Source: Pseudomonadota bacterium
GTDB lineage: Bacteria > Chloroflexota > UBA6077 > JAJPHF01
Reading direction: 5' to 3'
Assembly: GCA_021325365.1 (NCBI GenBank)
Contig: JAJPHF010000079.1
Location: forward strand, 1 to 64,000
Length of the DNA: 64,000 bases
In this document: piece by piece, positions 17,250 through 26,667 of the stretch
Layout: each line of letters begins with the position of its first letter
How positions within the stretch are numbered: the first letter of the stretch is position 1
Made by a program: the position numbers and the translations under genes
The notes under the pieces: generated by a model
The model's database searches: none
Seen by the model: only the letters and a program-made list of their open reading frames with translations
What the model was told of the DNA's origin: nothing

Positions 17250-17591
17250 ATGTCGGCGGATGTCCACCGACGAGCCGAAGTCCTGATGGGCGAAGCCGAG
17301 CGCAAGGCTACGCAAGGCTACGCCGAAGCGGCGCGCGCGCTCTACCTGGCGGCGGCCCAGGAGGAGGCCCGAGCGTACGAGTACGTCCCGGCGCCCCGCG
17401 CTCGGACGCGCGGAGTTATCGCCGTCAGCGCCGTCGCCTTATTCCGCCGGGCGGGCGCGCTGGACGAGGCCATCCGCTATGCTCATCGGTATCTTGAGGA
17501 TGCGCTTCCCGACTTCGCTCGTGCGCAGCTTGATGAGTTATTGGCCGACAGCCAGCGGGCGCAACGCGCGCCGGGGCGGTTTCTGGGGTGA
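17250..17591 (+). CDS. Small helical (TPR-like) protein, unknown function
   Basis: 113 residues rich in Ala/Glu helices (EVLMGEAERKATQGYAEAARALYLAAAQEEARAYEYV; ALFRRAGALDEAIRYAHRYL), suggesting two or three TPR-like hairpins. No catalytic motif. It may bind a partner protein. It stands alone between hairpin 17158 and a repeat-rich spacer. Confidence 0.55.
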   Translation: MSADVHRRAEVLMGEAERKATQGYAEAARALYLAAAQEEARAYEYVPAPRARTRGVIAVSAVALFRRAGALDEAIRYAHRYLEDALPDFARAQLDELLADSQRAQRAPGRFLG

Positions 17592-17884
17592 GTAATCCCG
17601 ACGACGCCGGCCGGGCGGCAGGGGACAAGTCCCTGCCCTACGACGCGTTCGCCACACCGGTTTGCAGCCAGACTGAGTGCCCGGCCGACGCCGGGGCTGC
17701 GGCCAGTGGCGCTTGCAGTATTCCGCGCCCCAAGCCCCCGCGGCGCCGGCCCTCCCGGTGGCTCCGGCGTCGGCACGGGGGCAGTGGCGCTGGCAGTATT
17801 CCGCGCCACAGGCCGCGGGCGGCCACGAGAGCCGCCCCTACGAGACCACGACATGCTGGCTGGTCGGCCTGTGCGCAAGCGACG
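17592..17884. repeat. Repeat-rich spacer with two 26-base palindromic repeats and a GGCAGGG hairpin
   Basis: Holds a hairpin GGCAGGG/CCCTGCC (17617-17637; same unit at 34810-34842) and two copies of a 26-base repeat of consensus GYGRCGCTYGNAGTATTCCG then CGYCRC, at 17706-17731 and 17784-17809. Further copies lie at 21431-21456 (reverse) and 39701-39726. No protein-coding signal. Confidence 0.6.
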
Positions 17885-19009
17885 CTAGCCGGCGGGGGCG
17901 GCGGCTAGCTCGCGCACCACTTGATGGCCGCCGTTCTCGGCGTACTCTTCCTCGCGGTAGACGGCGAGGGCGCGCATGGTGGGCAGGTCGTTGAAGGCGA
18001 AGAGGACCGCGTCGTCGGTGGCCGAGGCGTTGGCGTGCTCGTGCAGCGTCCAGGTGGGCACGACGAAGATGTCTTTCTCTTCCCAGTCGAAGCGCTGGCC
18101 GCCGATCACGGAGTAGCCGCGGCCCTTCGCCACCTGATACACGCTGTTGCCGGTGTGGCGGTGGGCGCGGGTGCATTCGCCGGGGCGCAGGAGCTGGATG
18201 CTGGCGCCCATCGTGGGCATGATCGGCCCGCCGGTGCGCGGGTTCACGTATTCCATGAGGATGCCGTCCCAGGGCGACCCGGCCTGCTCGCGCGCCGCTC
18301 GCTGCAGGGCCTCGTAGGTCGGCTCCCAGGGGTACTTCAGCAGCGGCGAGTACGGCTTGGTCCAACGGTCCCAGGTGGGGCTCAGGGCGTTGCCACCGTA
18401 CTCGGCATAGGAGGCGTCGACCGGCCGCGTCGGCGTCTGCTGCTCCTCGGGGTAGACCTCGTAGAAGTTAACCTCTAGCGCGTTCACCAGCGGGATGTCG
18501 AGCCCGTCCTGCCAGATGCAGGGGCCGCTGGCGCCCTCGTTGCCGTGGTCGTGCCAGGTCCAGTTCGGGGTGAGCACCAGGTCGCGGGCGCGGATGTGGA
18601 GCTTCTCGTGGTCCACGACGGTGTAGGCGCCCTCGCCCTCCATGACGAAGCGCAGCGCCGAGGCGGTGTGGCGGTGGGCAGAGGCGGACTCGACGGGCAG
18701 CATGATCTGAATGCCCGTGTAGAGCGAGCCGACGCAGGCGCTGACGTCGCGGCGGCCCGGATTGACGAGCATGACCACGCGCCGTGCGGCCTGCTCGGGG
18801 GTGACGAGCGCGCCCGCGCGCAGCACGAGCGGCCGCATCTCGCGGTAGCGCCACAGGACGGGCACCGACCGCGGCTGCGGGAACCACGGCTCGATCTCGT
18901 TGGCTACCGTCCAGAGGCCGCCGGCGTTCACCGCTTCTAGCTCGCGGTAATAGGCGGCAAGCTCCGGCGTGTCCGTTACGTGCGCGCGCCCCCGGCCCCC
19001 GTCGTCCAT
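17885..19009 (-). CDS. Gentisate 1,2-dioxygenase-like bicupin
   Basis: 374 residues, close to the usual ~350. Start ATG 19009 has GGAGGGAG upstream. The first cupin contains SASAHRHTASALRFVMEGEG and ARDLVLTPNWTWHDHGNEG, the second RAHRHTGNSVYQVAKGRGYS and DIFVVPTWTLHEHAN; together these are the signature of gentisate/salicylate 1,2-dioxygenases, which cleave the aromatic ring of gentisate with Fe(II). Related enzymes act on 1-hydroxy-2-naphthoate or salicylate, so the exact substrate is open. No maleylpyruvate isomerase gene is adjacent. Confidence 0.85.
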   Translation of the reverse strand: MDDGGRGRAHVTDTPELAAYYRELEAVNAGGLWTVANEIEPWFPQPRSVPVLWRYREMRPLVLRAGALVTPEQAARRVVMLVNPGRRDVSACVGSLYTGIQIMLPVESASAHRHTASALRFVMEGEGAYTVVDHEKLHIRARDLVLTPNWTWHDHGNEGASGPCIWQDGLDIPLVNALEVNFYEVYPEEQQTPTRPVDASYAEYGGNALSPTWDRWTKPYSPLLKYPWEPTYEALQRAAREQAGSPWDGILMEYVNPRTGGPIMPTMGASIQLLRPGECTRAHRHTGNSVYQVAKGRGYSVIGGQRFDWEEKDIFVVPTWTLHEHANASATDDAVLFAFNDLPTMRALAVYREEEYAENGGHQVVRELAAAPAG

Positions 19010-19223
19010 GGTGCTCCCTCCTGGCCCCGGCGTGTCCCTCCGCTCTGGCGGATGATAGGCCGGCCGGCCGCGCGCCGACAACTCGCATCCGGGGGCGCGG
19101 GACGCGCTCGGGCGGGGCTGGCACGCCACGTGCAGCCTCCTCGGCGCTGCCGACCGTGTTGCCGGAAGGTGTTCTGCGCCCGCCGGTCGGCGCACGGCAA
19201 CCTGGCGACCTGGACGCTCTACC

Positions 19224-21320
19224 ATGAGAAACCTGCTTCGCCCCCATACCGAGCGGGCCTATCGGCTGCGCTTCGTGCTGCTGGTCGTCCTGGCCAGCAG
19301 CCCCTTCCTGGCGCTCTCCGCGCTCGGGCTAGCGCGCGCCCACGCCGACGAGCAGGCGCGCGTCGTCGCGGACCGCGCGGCGCTCGCGCGCTCGATCGCG
19401 CACACCATCGACACGGCGATGGGCGGGCACTTCGCGCTGCTGCGCGGGCTGGCGCTGATGCCGACGATTGCCGATCCCGCGCGCCATGCAGACGCCCAGG
19501 CGGCGCTGCGTCGGCAGCAGGAGGCGTACCCGGCCTTCGAGGGGATCGGCCTGTACGACAGCGCGGGCGCGGACATCGCCCACACGAGCCAGGAGGCGTT
19601 CAGCTTCAACATCGCCGACCGCGACTACTTCCCCTACGTGCTGGACACCGACGAGCCGGTCGCCGGCCGCCTCGTCCTGGGGCGCGGGACCGGCGTGCTC
19701 ACCGTGCCGCTGGCCGTGCCTGTGAGCTTCGACGACGGCACGCGGGGCGCCCTCGTCGCGCCACTGGCGCTCGGCTATCTGGACGCGGAGCTGAGCGGGC
19801 TCACGGCCGGCTCGGGCGTGCAGGCCGTGCTCGTCGACCGGGAGGGGCGGGTGTTTATCGACCCGGACCCGGTCGTCGCGAAGCAGCTTCTCTCGCGGCG
19901 GGGGCGCGCCGACGTCGAGGCGGTGCTCGGCGGGGGCAGCGGCGCGGTTCAGCTGGACGCCGCCGGCACGCCGATCCTGAGCGCCTACGCGCCGGTGCCC
20001 ACGACAGGCTGGGGGCTGCTGCTCACGCAGCCCACCGCGGACGCCTTCCGCCAGGCCGACCTGCACCTGCTCCGCGGCGCCGCGCTGCTGCTCAGCGTGC
20101 TGCTGGCGACGCTGGCGCTGGGCTGGCTGCTCGGCGGGCGCCTGGCGCGCGCGTATGCCGAGGAGCAGCGGATGCGCGCTGCCAGCGACGCGCAGCGCCG
20201 CTTTCTGGAGCACCTGATCGCCACGGCGCCGCTCGCCGTTGCCGTGCTAGAAGGGCCGTCGCACCGCTACGCGATGGTGAATGCGCGCTACCAGGCGCTG
20301 TGCCCCGGCGCGACGCTGACCGGCCGCCCCTTTGCCGAGGTCTGGCCGGCCAGCGTCCGCGCGGCGGTGCTGCCGGTGCTCGACGCGGTGTATCGCTCGG
20401 GCCAGCCGCACACCGCGATCGACGCGCCGCTGGCGCTGCCGGCCGCCGACGGCGCGACCGAGGAGCGCTACTTCTCGGGCGTGCTGTCGCGCCACGAGGG
20501 CATGGCCGGCGGGCCGCCCGGCGTGCTGGTCGTGCTGCTGGAGACGACGGCCAGCGTGCAGGCCCGGACGCGCGCCGTGCGCGAGAAGGACGAGTTCCTG
20601 TCGCTGGCGAGCCACGAGCTGCGGACGCCGCTGACCACGATCAGCATGGCGGCGCAGGTGCAGCGGCGGGCGCTGCGCAAGGAGGCGCTGGACGCGGCGC
20701 TGCTGGAGCGCCAGGCTCGGACTATCGAGCAGCAGGTGCGGCGCTCCAGCCAGCTGGTGGGCGAGCTGCTCGACGTCGCGCACATCCAGTCCGGCTACTT
20801 CGAAGTGCGCCCGGCGCCCGTCGACCTGGGGGCGCTCGCCTACGAGGCCGTGCTGCGGCAGCGCGATGCGCTCGGAGACGCTGGCGCGGGCGAGATCATC
20901 CTGAACGTCGAGGACGCGCCGCTCGTCGTGCTGGGCGACGAGAGCCGCCTCGACCAGATGCTCACCAACCTGCTCTCGAACGCCGTCAAATACAGCTACG
21001 CCGGCGGGTCGGTGCTCGTGACGGTGGCTAGCGCGGGCGACAGCGTGCGGCTGGCGGTGATCGACCACGGCATCGGCGTGCCGCCCGGCGAGCGCGGCGC
21101 CCTGTTCGCGCCGTTCCGCCGCACCTCGATCGCCCGCGAGCACGGCGTCGAGGGCACGGGGCTGGGCCTGTACATCACCCAGCGGCTGGTGACCGCGCAG
21201 GGCGGCACGATTGCCGTGGAAGACACGCCCGGCGGGGGTACCACGTTCGTCGTGACCTTCCCGGCCGCCGCCCGCGACGCCGAGGCTCAGGCCCCGTCGG
21301 CGCCCGCCGCAACCGGCTGA
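19224..21320 (+). CDS. Membrane sensor histidine kinase with extracellular dCache-like and PAS domains
   Basis: 698 residues. TM1 about 15-37, an extracytoplasmic sensor about 40-285 of dCache/CHASE type (DRDYFPYVLDTDEP motif), TM2 about 290-310, a PAS-like domain about 330-440, HisKA with the phospho-acceptor His464 in FLSLASHELRTPL, and HATPase_c with NLLSNAVKYS, GIGVP and GTGLGLYI. It is an orphan: no response regulator is adjacent, and the closest one (6531) lacks its phospho-Asp. The sensor class often binds amino or carboxylic acids; ligand unknown. Confidence 0.9.
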   Translation: MRNLLRPHTERAYRLRFVLLVVLASSPFLALSALGLARAHADEQARVVADRAALARSIAHTIDTAMGGHFALLRGLALMPTIADPARHADAQAALRRQQEAYPAFEGIGLYDSAGADIAHTSQEAFSFNIADRDYFPYVLDTDEPVAGRLVLGRGTGVLTVPLAVPVSFDDGTRGALVAPLALGYLDAELSGLTAGSGVQAVLVDREGRVFIDPDPVVAKQLLSRRGRADVEAVLGGGSGAVQLDAAGTPILSAYAPVPTTGWGLLLTQPTADAFRQADLHLLRGAALLLSVLLATLALGWLLGGRLARAYAEEQRMRAASDAQRRFLEHLIATAPLAVAVLEGPSHRYAMVNARYQALCPGATLTGRPFAEVWPASVRAAVLPVLDAVYRSGQPHTAIDAPLALPAADGATEERYFSGVLSRHEGMAGGPPGVLVVLLETTASVQARTRAVREKDEFLSLASHELRTPLTTISMAAQVQRRALRKEALDAALLERQARTIEQQVRRSSQLVGELLDVAHIQSGYFEVRPAPVDLGALAYEAVLRQRDALGDAGAGEIILNVEDAPLVVLGDESRLDQMLTNLLSNAVKYSYAGGSVLVTVASAGDSVRLAVIDHGIGVPPGERGALFAPFRRTSIAREHGVEGTGLGLYITQRLVTAQGGTIAVEDTPGGGTTFVVTFPAAARDAEAQAPSAPAATG

Positions 21321-21339
21321 GCGAGCCGCCGCGGCGGGA

Positions 21340-21382
21340 CGGACCTACCCCCCGGCCCCCCCTCCCAATGTGGGAAGGGGGA
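21340..21382. repeat. Dispersed CCCCCTCCC-rich palindromic repeat
   Basis: GGACCTACCCCCC lead followed by CCCCCTCCC-AATG-TGGGAAGGGGG. A second copy is at 36882-36927. A 26-base GTATTCCGCG-type repeat follows at 21431-21456 on the other strand. Confidence 0.55.
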
Positions 21383-21477
21383 GAAAGACGAGGACGAGGC
21401 CTTGGTGGCTCCCTCCTTCCTTCCGAGGGTGCGACGCGGAACACTGCAAGCATCGCTGGGGCGGGGGGGGGGGTAGG

Positions 21478-22377
21478 TCAGAGCTGCCCATGGAGGGTGT
21501 CGCAGGCGGCCGGGTCGCCCGACTGGTAGCCGGTCTTGAACCATTGCTGGCGCTGCGCCGACGAGCCGTGGGTCCACTTCTCCGGCCGCACCTGCCCCTG
21601 GAACTCTTGCTGCAAGCGGTCGTCGCCGATCGACGCGGCGGCGTTCAGGGCGTCCGCGACGTCCTTGTCCGTCGGGGGGGTGAGGTAGCCGGTGTCGGCC
21701 GCGTGGCGGGCCCAGACGCCCGCGTAGCAGTCGGCTTGCAGCTCGATGCGCACGCTGCCGCTCTGCGGCCCCGAGCCGCTGTCCTGCACCGCGGCCAGCG
21801 TGCCGGTGAGGTCCTGGATGTGGTGGCCGTACTCGTGGGCCAGCACGTAGGCTTGCGCCAGCGGCCCGCCGTTCGCGCCGAACTTGGTGCGCAGGTCGTC
21901 GAAGAACCCCAGGTCGATGTAGACGTCCTTGTCTTCGTTGCAGTAGAACGGGCCGACCTCGGAGGTGGCCTCGCCGCAGCCGGTCTGGATGGCGTTGGTG
22001 AAGAAAACGGTCTTGGCCGGCTGGTATTGCTGGCCCTTCTGGGCGAAGTAGTCCTTCCAGTAGGCCTGGATGCTGTTGACGTAGCCGACGACGCGGCAGT
22101 CCTCGTTGGCGTTCGCGTCGGCGCCGGTGTGGCACTCCTGCGCCAGCGTCGTGTCGCCGCGGCCGCCTTCGACCGACTGGTCGTAGGGGGCGGCGCTGGG
22201 CGCGCTGCCGCCGATGAGGTCGCCGGGGTTGACGCCGAGCAGGAGCGCCACGATCAGCACGATGAGCCCGATGCCGCCGCCGCCGACCACCAGCCCGCCC
22301 CCGCCGCCGGGGAAGCCGCCGCCGCGCCGGTCCTCTACTTGTGAGGGATCAAGATTGGCATTGGGATTGAATTGCAT
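21478..22377 (-). CDS. YpfJ-family neutral zinc metallopeptidase
   Basis: 299 residues. The N-terminus MQFNPNANLDPSQVEDRRGG, a Gly-rich stretch and a transmembrane helix (about 30-50) precede a secreted domain with LAQAYVLAHEYGHHIQDL (HExxH-like zinc motif HEYGHH, about residue 183), a distal ELQADCYAG and Cys pairs. This is the putative neutral zinc metallopeptidase family (PF04228), membrane-anchored with the domain outside. Physiological substrate unknown. The start at 22377 matches the family N-terminus. Confidence 0.9.
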   Translation of the reverse strand: MQFNPNANLDPSQVEDRRGGGFPGGGGGLVVGGGGIGLIVLIVALLLGVNPGDLIGGSAPSAAPYDQSVEGGRGDTTLAQECHTGADANANEDCRVVGYVNSIQAYWKDYFAQKGQQYQPAKTVFFTNAIQTGCGEATSEVGPFYCNEDKDVYIDLGFFDDLRTKFGANGGPLAQAYVLAHEYGHHIQDLTGTLAAVQDSGSGPQSGSVRIELQADCYAGVWARHAADTGYLTPPTDKDVADALNAAASIGDDRLQQEFQGQVRPEKWTHGSSAQRQQWFKTGYQSGDPAACDTLHGQL

Positions 22378-22457
22378 GTTCAGCCCCCCGCGTGAGCTAC
22401 GTCTCCAAACCACGGGCCAACCACGAGGCTGCTGAAAGCAGCAAGCGTGCCAGGCGG

Positions 22458-24209
22458 CTAGCGGCGCGGCGCGGGGGGCGCGGCCTGGGCGGCGCGGAGG
22501 ATGCCGCGCAGCACGTCCGAGCGGCTGACGATGCCGACGAGCCGGTCGCCGGCGAGCACCGGGACGCGGCGCAGGCGCTGGTTCACGAACAGCCGTGACA
22601 CCTCGTCCACGTCGGTGTCCTCGGCCACGCTGGTGACGTCGCGCGTCATGATGTCGGCGGCCGTGGCGCCCGCGCGGCTGATCACGTCGAGCTCGCTGAT
22701 CATGCCCAGCACGCGCCCCGCGTCGTCCACCACCGGCACCCCGGCCAGGTGCCGCGCGTCCAGCAGGGTCGCCACCTCCTGCACCGGCATCGTCGGCGGC
22801 ACGGTGACCACGTCGCGGGTCATCACGTCGCGCACGCGCAGGGGCGCGGCGAGCTGCGTCCACGTGGGGAGGTCGCTGCCCGCCGCCGGGCCGTCGGCGC
22901 TGGCGGCCGCGACGGCGCGCGGGGGCGGCGCGGGCGCCGCCAGCGGGGGCTCCTCCTTCGTGATCAGGCGCACGCCGCGGTCGTAGGTGAGGTACGACCG
23001 CGCCCACTGGACCAGCACGAGCAGGCGCTTCTCGAAGCCGATCAAGTAGAGGATGTGGACGAACAGCCAGACGAGCCAGGCGGTATGCCCGGTCAGGTGC
23101 CGGCCCTCGATGTCGGCGACGGCGGCGCCGCGCCCGATCGTCGCCAGGTTGCCGCGGTCGACGTAGTGGAACGGCTTGCGCGGCTTGCCCGCGAGCGTGC
23201 GCCGAATGTTCGCGGCCGCCGCCTGGCCTTCCTGGATGGCGACCTGGGCAACGCCGGGCAGGGGCTTGTCGCCCTGGTGGGTGAAGGCGGCGAGGTCGCC
23301 AATCACATAGACCTCGGGATGGCCGGGCACCGTCAGGTCCGGCTCCACCAGCACGCGCCCGCTGCGGTCCAGCGGCACGTTCAGGCTGCGGCCGAGCGGC
23401 GAGGCGGCGACGCCCGCAGCCCAGAGCGCGGTCCGCGTGGGGATCTTCTCGTCGCCGACGTACACCGCGTCGGGGGTGATGTTGGTCACGATGGCGCCCG
23501 TTCGCACCTCCACGCCCAGGCTGCGCAGCGCGCGCTCGGCGCTGGCGGAGAGGTCCTCGGGGAAGGCGGCCAGGATGCGCGGCAAGCCCTCGAGCAGGAT
23601 GACGCGGGCGCGGGACGGGTCGATGCTGCGGAACTCGCCCACGACGGTGTGCCGCGCGATCTCGGCGATGGCGCCCGCCATCTCGACGCCGGTGGGGCCG
23701 CCGCCCACGATCACGAACGTGAGCAGCGCCTGGCGCACCTGGGGGTCGGTGGCGCGCTCGGCCTCCTCGAAGGCCGAGAGGATGCGCCGCCGGATCTCCA
23801 GCGCGTCGTCGAGCGACTTCAGGCCGGGCGCGAGGGGCGCCCACTCGTCGTGGCCGAAGTACGAGTGGCGCGCGCCGGCGGCGAGGATCAGGTAGTCGTA
23901 GTCGAGCGCGCCGTCCGCGAGCTGCACGCGCCGCCGCGCTAGATCGATGCCCGTGGCCCGCGCCTGGAGCACGCGGACGTTGCGGTGCCGCCGCAGGAGC
24001 ATACGGATGGGCTGGGCGATGTTGCCGGGCGACAGCGCGGCCGTGGCGACCTGGTAGAGCAGGGGCTGGAACAGATGGTAGTTCCGCTGGTCCACGAGGG
24101 TGATCTGGACCGGCGCGGAGGCGAGCGCGCGGGCGGCATACAACCCGCCGAACCCGCCGCCGACGATCACGACCCGGGGCGCGCCTGCCTGCCGGCCGTC
24201 GCTCGCCAT
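22458..24209 (-). CDS. Type II NADH dehydrogenase fused to a CBS-domain pair
   Basis: 583 residues from ATG 24209 (GAGGAG upstream). Residues ~12-420 are a type II NADH:quinone oxidoreductase: FAD motif VVIVGGGFGGLYAARAL, NADH motif FVIVGGGPTGVEMAGAIAE, and VYVIGDLAAF. A membrane-contact stretch WLVWLFVHILYLIGF is present. Residues ~465-580 add two CBS motifs (VRDVMTRDVVTVPPTMPVQE; AADIMTRDVTSVAEDTDVDE). CBS pairs bind adenosine nucleotides, so the fusion suggests energy-charge control of quinone reduction. NDH-2 itself is well established; the regulatory idea is inference. Confidence 0.88.
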   Translation of the reverse strand: MASDGRQAGAPRVVIVGGGFGGLYAARALASAPVQITLVDQRNYHLFQPLLYQVATAALSPGNIAQPIRMLLRRHRNVRVLQARATGIDLARRRVQLADGALDYDYLILAAGARHSYFGHDEWAPLAPGLKSLDDALEIRRRILSAFEEAERATDPQVRQALLTFVIVGGGPTGVEMAGAIAEIARHTVVGEFRSIDPSRARVILLEGLPRILAAFPEDLSASAERALRSLGVEVRTGAIVTNITPDAVYVGDEKIPTRTALWAAGVAASPLGRSLNVPLDRSGRVLVEPDLTVPGHPEVYVIGDLAAFTHQGDKPLPGVAQVAIQEGQAAAANIRRTLAGKPRKPFHYVDRGNLATIGRGAAVADIEGRHLTGHTAWLVWLFVHILYLIGFEKRLLVLVQWARSYLTYDRGVRLITKEEPPLAAPAPPPRAVAAASADGPAAGSDLPTWTQLAAPLRVRDVMTRDVVTVPPTMPVQEVATLLDARHLAGVPVVDDAGRVLGMISELDVISRAGATAADIMTRDVTSVAEDTDVDEVSRLFVNQRLRRVPVLAGDRLVGIVSRSDVLRGILRAAQAAPPAPRR

Positions 24210-24318
24210 CGCTCGCGGCTCCTCACACCGAAAGTCTCCCATAGTGTGACGATTCCGCGCCCGCGCTCACAAGGCCCACCGCCCCTTCCCCCAACGTCGG
24301 GGGCAAGGAGGCGGCGCC

Positions 24319-25347
24319 TCAGCCGCGCGCCTCGCCCCCCTGTTGGGCCAGCCAGAGCGAGGCCGCCTCCTGCTGCTCGACCTCGAGCTGGCCCAGGAAG
24401 TCGAAGATGCCGCCGATCGAGCCGGAGTGGATCGCCAGCAGCCGCGCCCCGCGCTCGCCATCGGCGTTGAAGTGCTGGTGCGTGCTGTTGATGTGGACGA
24501 TGTTCAGGTCGCCCGTCTCCCAGTCATAGCGTACGTTGTCGACGATCGAGTAGCCCCGCCCCTCCAGACAGTACAGCGCCGCCTCGTTGAAGTGGCGGTG
24601 CTTGCCCGAGCGCGCGCCGGCCGGCAGGTCCTGCACGAACATGCGGATCAGGCGCGTGGCCGTGCCCAGCGCGGGATCGCCGCTGTAGTATTTGATCCGC
24701 CCCTGGCGGCACATCTGCCAGGCCTGCATCCGCCCCGGCACGAGCACCTTGTCGGCGCGGCGGCGGGTGGCCTCGGCGGCGGCGGCCTGCTGCATCGCGT
24801 CGTACTGCGTGCTGCCCCGCGGGCCGGGCGCCGCCGGCACCGCCAGAGGGGCGGGCGCGGGATCGTCGTCCGGCAGCTCCTCCACGCCGCCCAGGCCCAT
24901 CAGCTCGGCCACCGGCTGCATGGAGCCCCAGATCACCTCGGCGGGCGCCTCGGGATCGGCGTTGACGTGCTGGTGGACCGCGCCGGGCACCAGGCACAGC
25001 ACGTCCTCGGCCTCCCAATCGTAGCGCACGCCGTCGATGACGCTGTAGCCGCGCCCCGCCAGGACGTAGCCCTGCGCCTCCCACAGGAAGCGCGTGCGCT
25101 TCGAGCGCCCGCCGGGCGGCAGCTGCGTGATGTAGTGGCTCATCGTGCGCATGGCGGTGTGCAGCCGCGGCCCGGTCAGCCACTTCACGCGGCCCCAGGG
25201 CGTCGCCTCCCAGCGGCGCTCGCGGCCGCGCACGATCTGCTCCCACGTCTTCTGCGCCTCGAGGATCGCCTGCTGGCGGGCCACGATGCGGTCGTAGATG
25301 TTCAGCGCGGCTTCCGGCTCGCGCTCGCGCAGCCGCTCGCGTTCCAT
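24319..25347 (-). CDS. Double-cupin protein, unknown function
   Basis: 342 residues. After a charged helical N-terminus (to ~60) there are two cupin barrels: GYVLAGRGYSVIDGVRYDWE, EDVLCLVPGAVHQHVN, and ALYCLEGRGYSIVDNVRYDWE with NIVHINSTHQHFN. The second keeps His residues in KHRHFNE. The repeated GYSVIDGVRYDWEAxD motif shows the two barrels duplicated from one. It is related in style to the gentisate dioxygenase-like gene at 17885 (GYSVIGGQRFDWEEKD). Possibly a ring-cleavage enzyme or binding protein. No further evidence. Confidence 0.65.
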   Translation of the reverse strand: MERERLREREPEAALNIYDRIVARQQAILEAQKTWEQIVRGRERRWEATPWGRVKWLTGPRLHTAMRTMSHYITQLPPGGRSKRTRFLWEAQGYVLAGRGYSVIDGVRYDWEAEDVLCLVPGAVHQHVNADPEAPAEVIWGSMQPVAELMGLGGVEELPDDDPAPAPLAVPAAPGPRGSTQYDAMQQAAAAEATRRRADKVLVPGRMQAWQMCRQGRIKYYSGDPALGTATRLIRMFVQDLPAGARSGKHRHFNEAALYCLEGRGYSIVDNVRYDWETGDLNIVHINSTHQHFNADGERGARLLAIHSGSIGGIFDFLGQLEVEQQEAASLWLAQQGGEARG

Positions 25348-25398
25348 GTCACTCGCCCCTCGTCCCAGAGTCTGGCGCCATGCCTCGCGGCCCAGCGC

Positions 25399-26526
25399 TT
25401 ATGGCGTCATGCCGATGGTCTGCAGGAAACCGGACGCCTCGACCTCGCGCAGGTAGCGGGACTCGATGAAGTCCGTGGGCTGGCGGCCGGCGAAGCGCGG
25501 GTCGTCGGCCGCCAGGTCGGCGAGCAGGCGGGCGACGCCCTCCTCGCTGACGTAGGGCACGGGCGGGCAGCAGCGGAGGTATTCGGCGTAGGCTTGTTCG
25601 AGGATGTCGGGATCGTCGATCTGCAGGTACTGGCGGTACACGTCGAGCGCCCACGGCTTGTCGGTGCGGAAGCGATGGATGCCCTGCACGAACGCCCGCG
25701 CGAAGCGGCGCACCGCCTCCTCGTTCGCGGCGACCCAGGGGCGGAGCGCCCCGACGACGACTGTCGGGTACTCGATGCCCGCCGCGCCCAGGTTCACCAT
25801 CTCCTGGTAGCCGGCCCGCTGGGCCATGACGGTATGCGGGAGCGACAGCATGCCGGCGTCGATCTGGTCGCTGGTGAGGGCCGCCAGGATGGCCGAGTTC
25901 TCGCCGAACTGCCGCAATGCCACGTCGCGGTCGGGCTGGAGGCCCACCTGGTCCAGCGCCAGCACGGCGGCCGTGTAGGTGGCGCCGGCCAGTCGGGTGA
26001 TGCCCATGATCTTGCCGCGCAGGACCTGCGGGTCCGTGATGCGCGGGTTGACGATCATCGAGTGGAGCGGGCGGTTGCTGCCGGCGAAGAGCAGCGCCAC
26101 GTCGGCGCCGTTGACCGTCGCCTGGATACTGGAGCTGGGGTCGAGGCCGGCGATCTGGACCTGCCCCGCGATCATCGCTTGCAGGCTGGGTGAGGTGCTG
26201 GTGATGTTCGTCAGCTCGACGTCGAGGCCCTGCTCGCGGAAGTAGCCGCCCTCGTAGGCGAGCCACATGCCGGAGTGGCCGGTGCCGCGGGCGGCGTAGT
26301 TGGCGACCAAGTGAATGGGCGGCCCGGCCGTGGGCGGGGCGCTGGCCGCGGGCGCGCTCGCCGTGGCGCCGGAGGGCGCGGCCGGCTGCCTCGCCGGCGC
26401 GCTGCCGCTCGGCGCGGGCGCGGCGGGGCCGCACCCGGCGAGGGCCACTGCCAGGCCGAGGCCGAGCAGCGCCGCGCGCCCGGCGCGGAGAGTATAAGTG
26501 AGACGCGAGGGGCCGTGAGACGCCAT
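25399..26526 (-). CDS. NMT1-like substrate-binding lipoprotein
   Basis: 375 residues. Lipobox LALAGC-type (VALAGCGPAAPAP near residue 30), Pro/Ala linker, then IHLVANYAARGTGHSGMWLAYEGGYFREQGLDVELTN and a typical LRGKIMGITRLAG hinge region. The family carries small organic ligands to ABC importers; no permease or ATPase is adjacent. The double-cupin gene follows 51 bases downstream on the same strand and may be co-transcribed, hinting at an aromatic or organic acid ligand. Confidence 0.82.
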   Translation of the reverse strand: MASHGPSRLTYTLRAGRAALLGLGLAVALAGCGPAAPAPSGSAPARQPAAPSGATASAPAASAPPTAGPPIHLVANYAARGTGHSGMWLAYEGGYFREQGLDVELTNITSTSPSLQAMIAGQVQIAGLDPSSSIQATVNGADVALLFAGSNRPLHSMIVNPRITDPQVLRGKIMGITRLAGATYTAAVLALDQVGLQPDRDVALRQFGENSAILAALTSDQIDAGMLSLPHTVMAQRAGYQEMVNLGAAGIEYPTVVVGALRPWVAANEEAVRRFARAFVQGIHRFRTDKPWALDVYRQYLQIDDPDILEQAYAEYLRCCPPVPYVSEEGVARLLADLAADDPRFAGRQPTDFIESRYLREVEASGFLQTIGMTP

Positions 26527-26667
26527 GCGCGATCACCCTTCCATCGCCAGTCGCTGCCCGGCCCCGCCGAACCGGCGGGCGGGCGACGATAGAAAGGGTA
26601 CTACATCACGGACAGTCGTAGCGGCGACCGCCCCGGTGGCGGGCACCCGGCGGAACGACGAGGCGAG

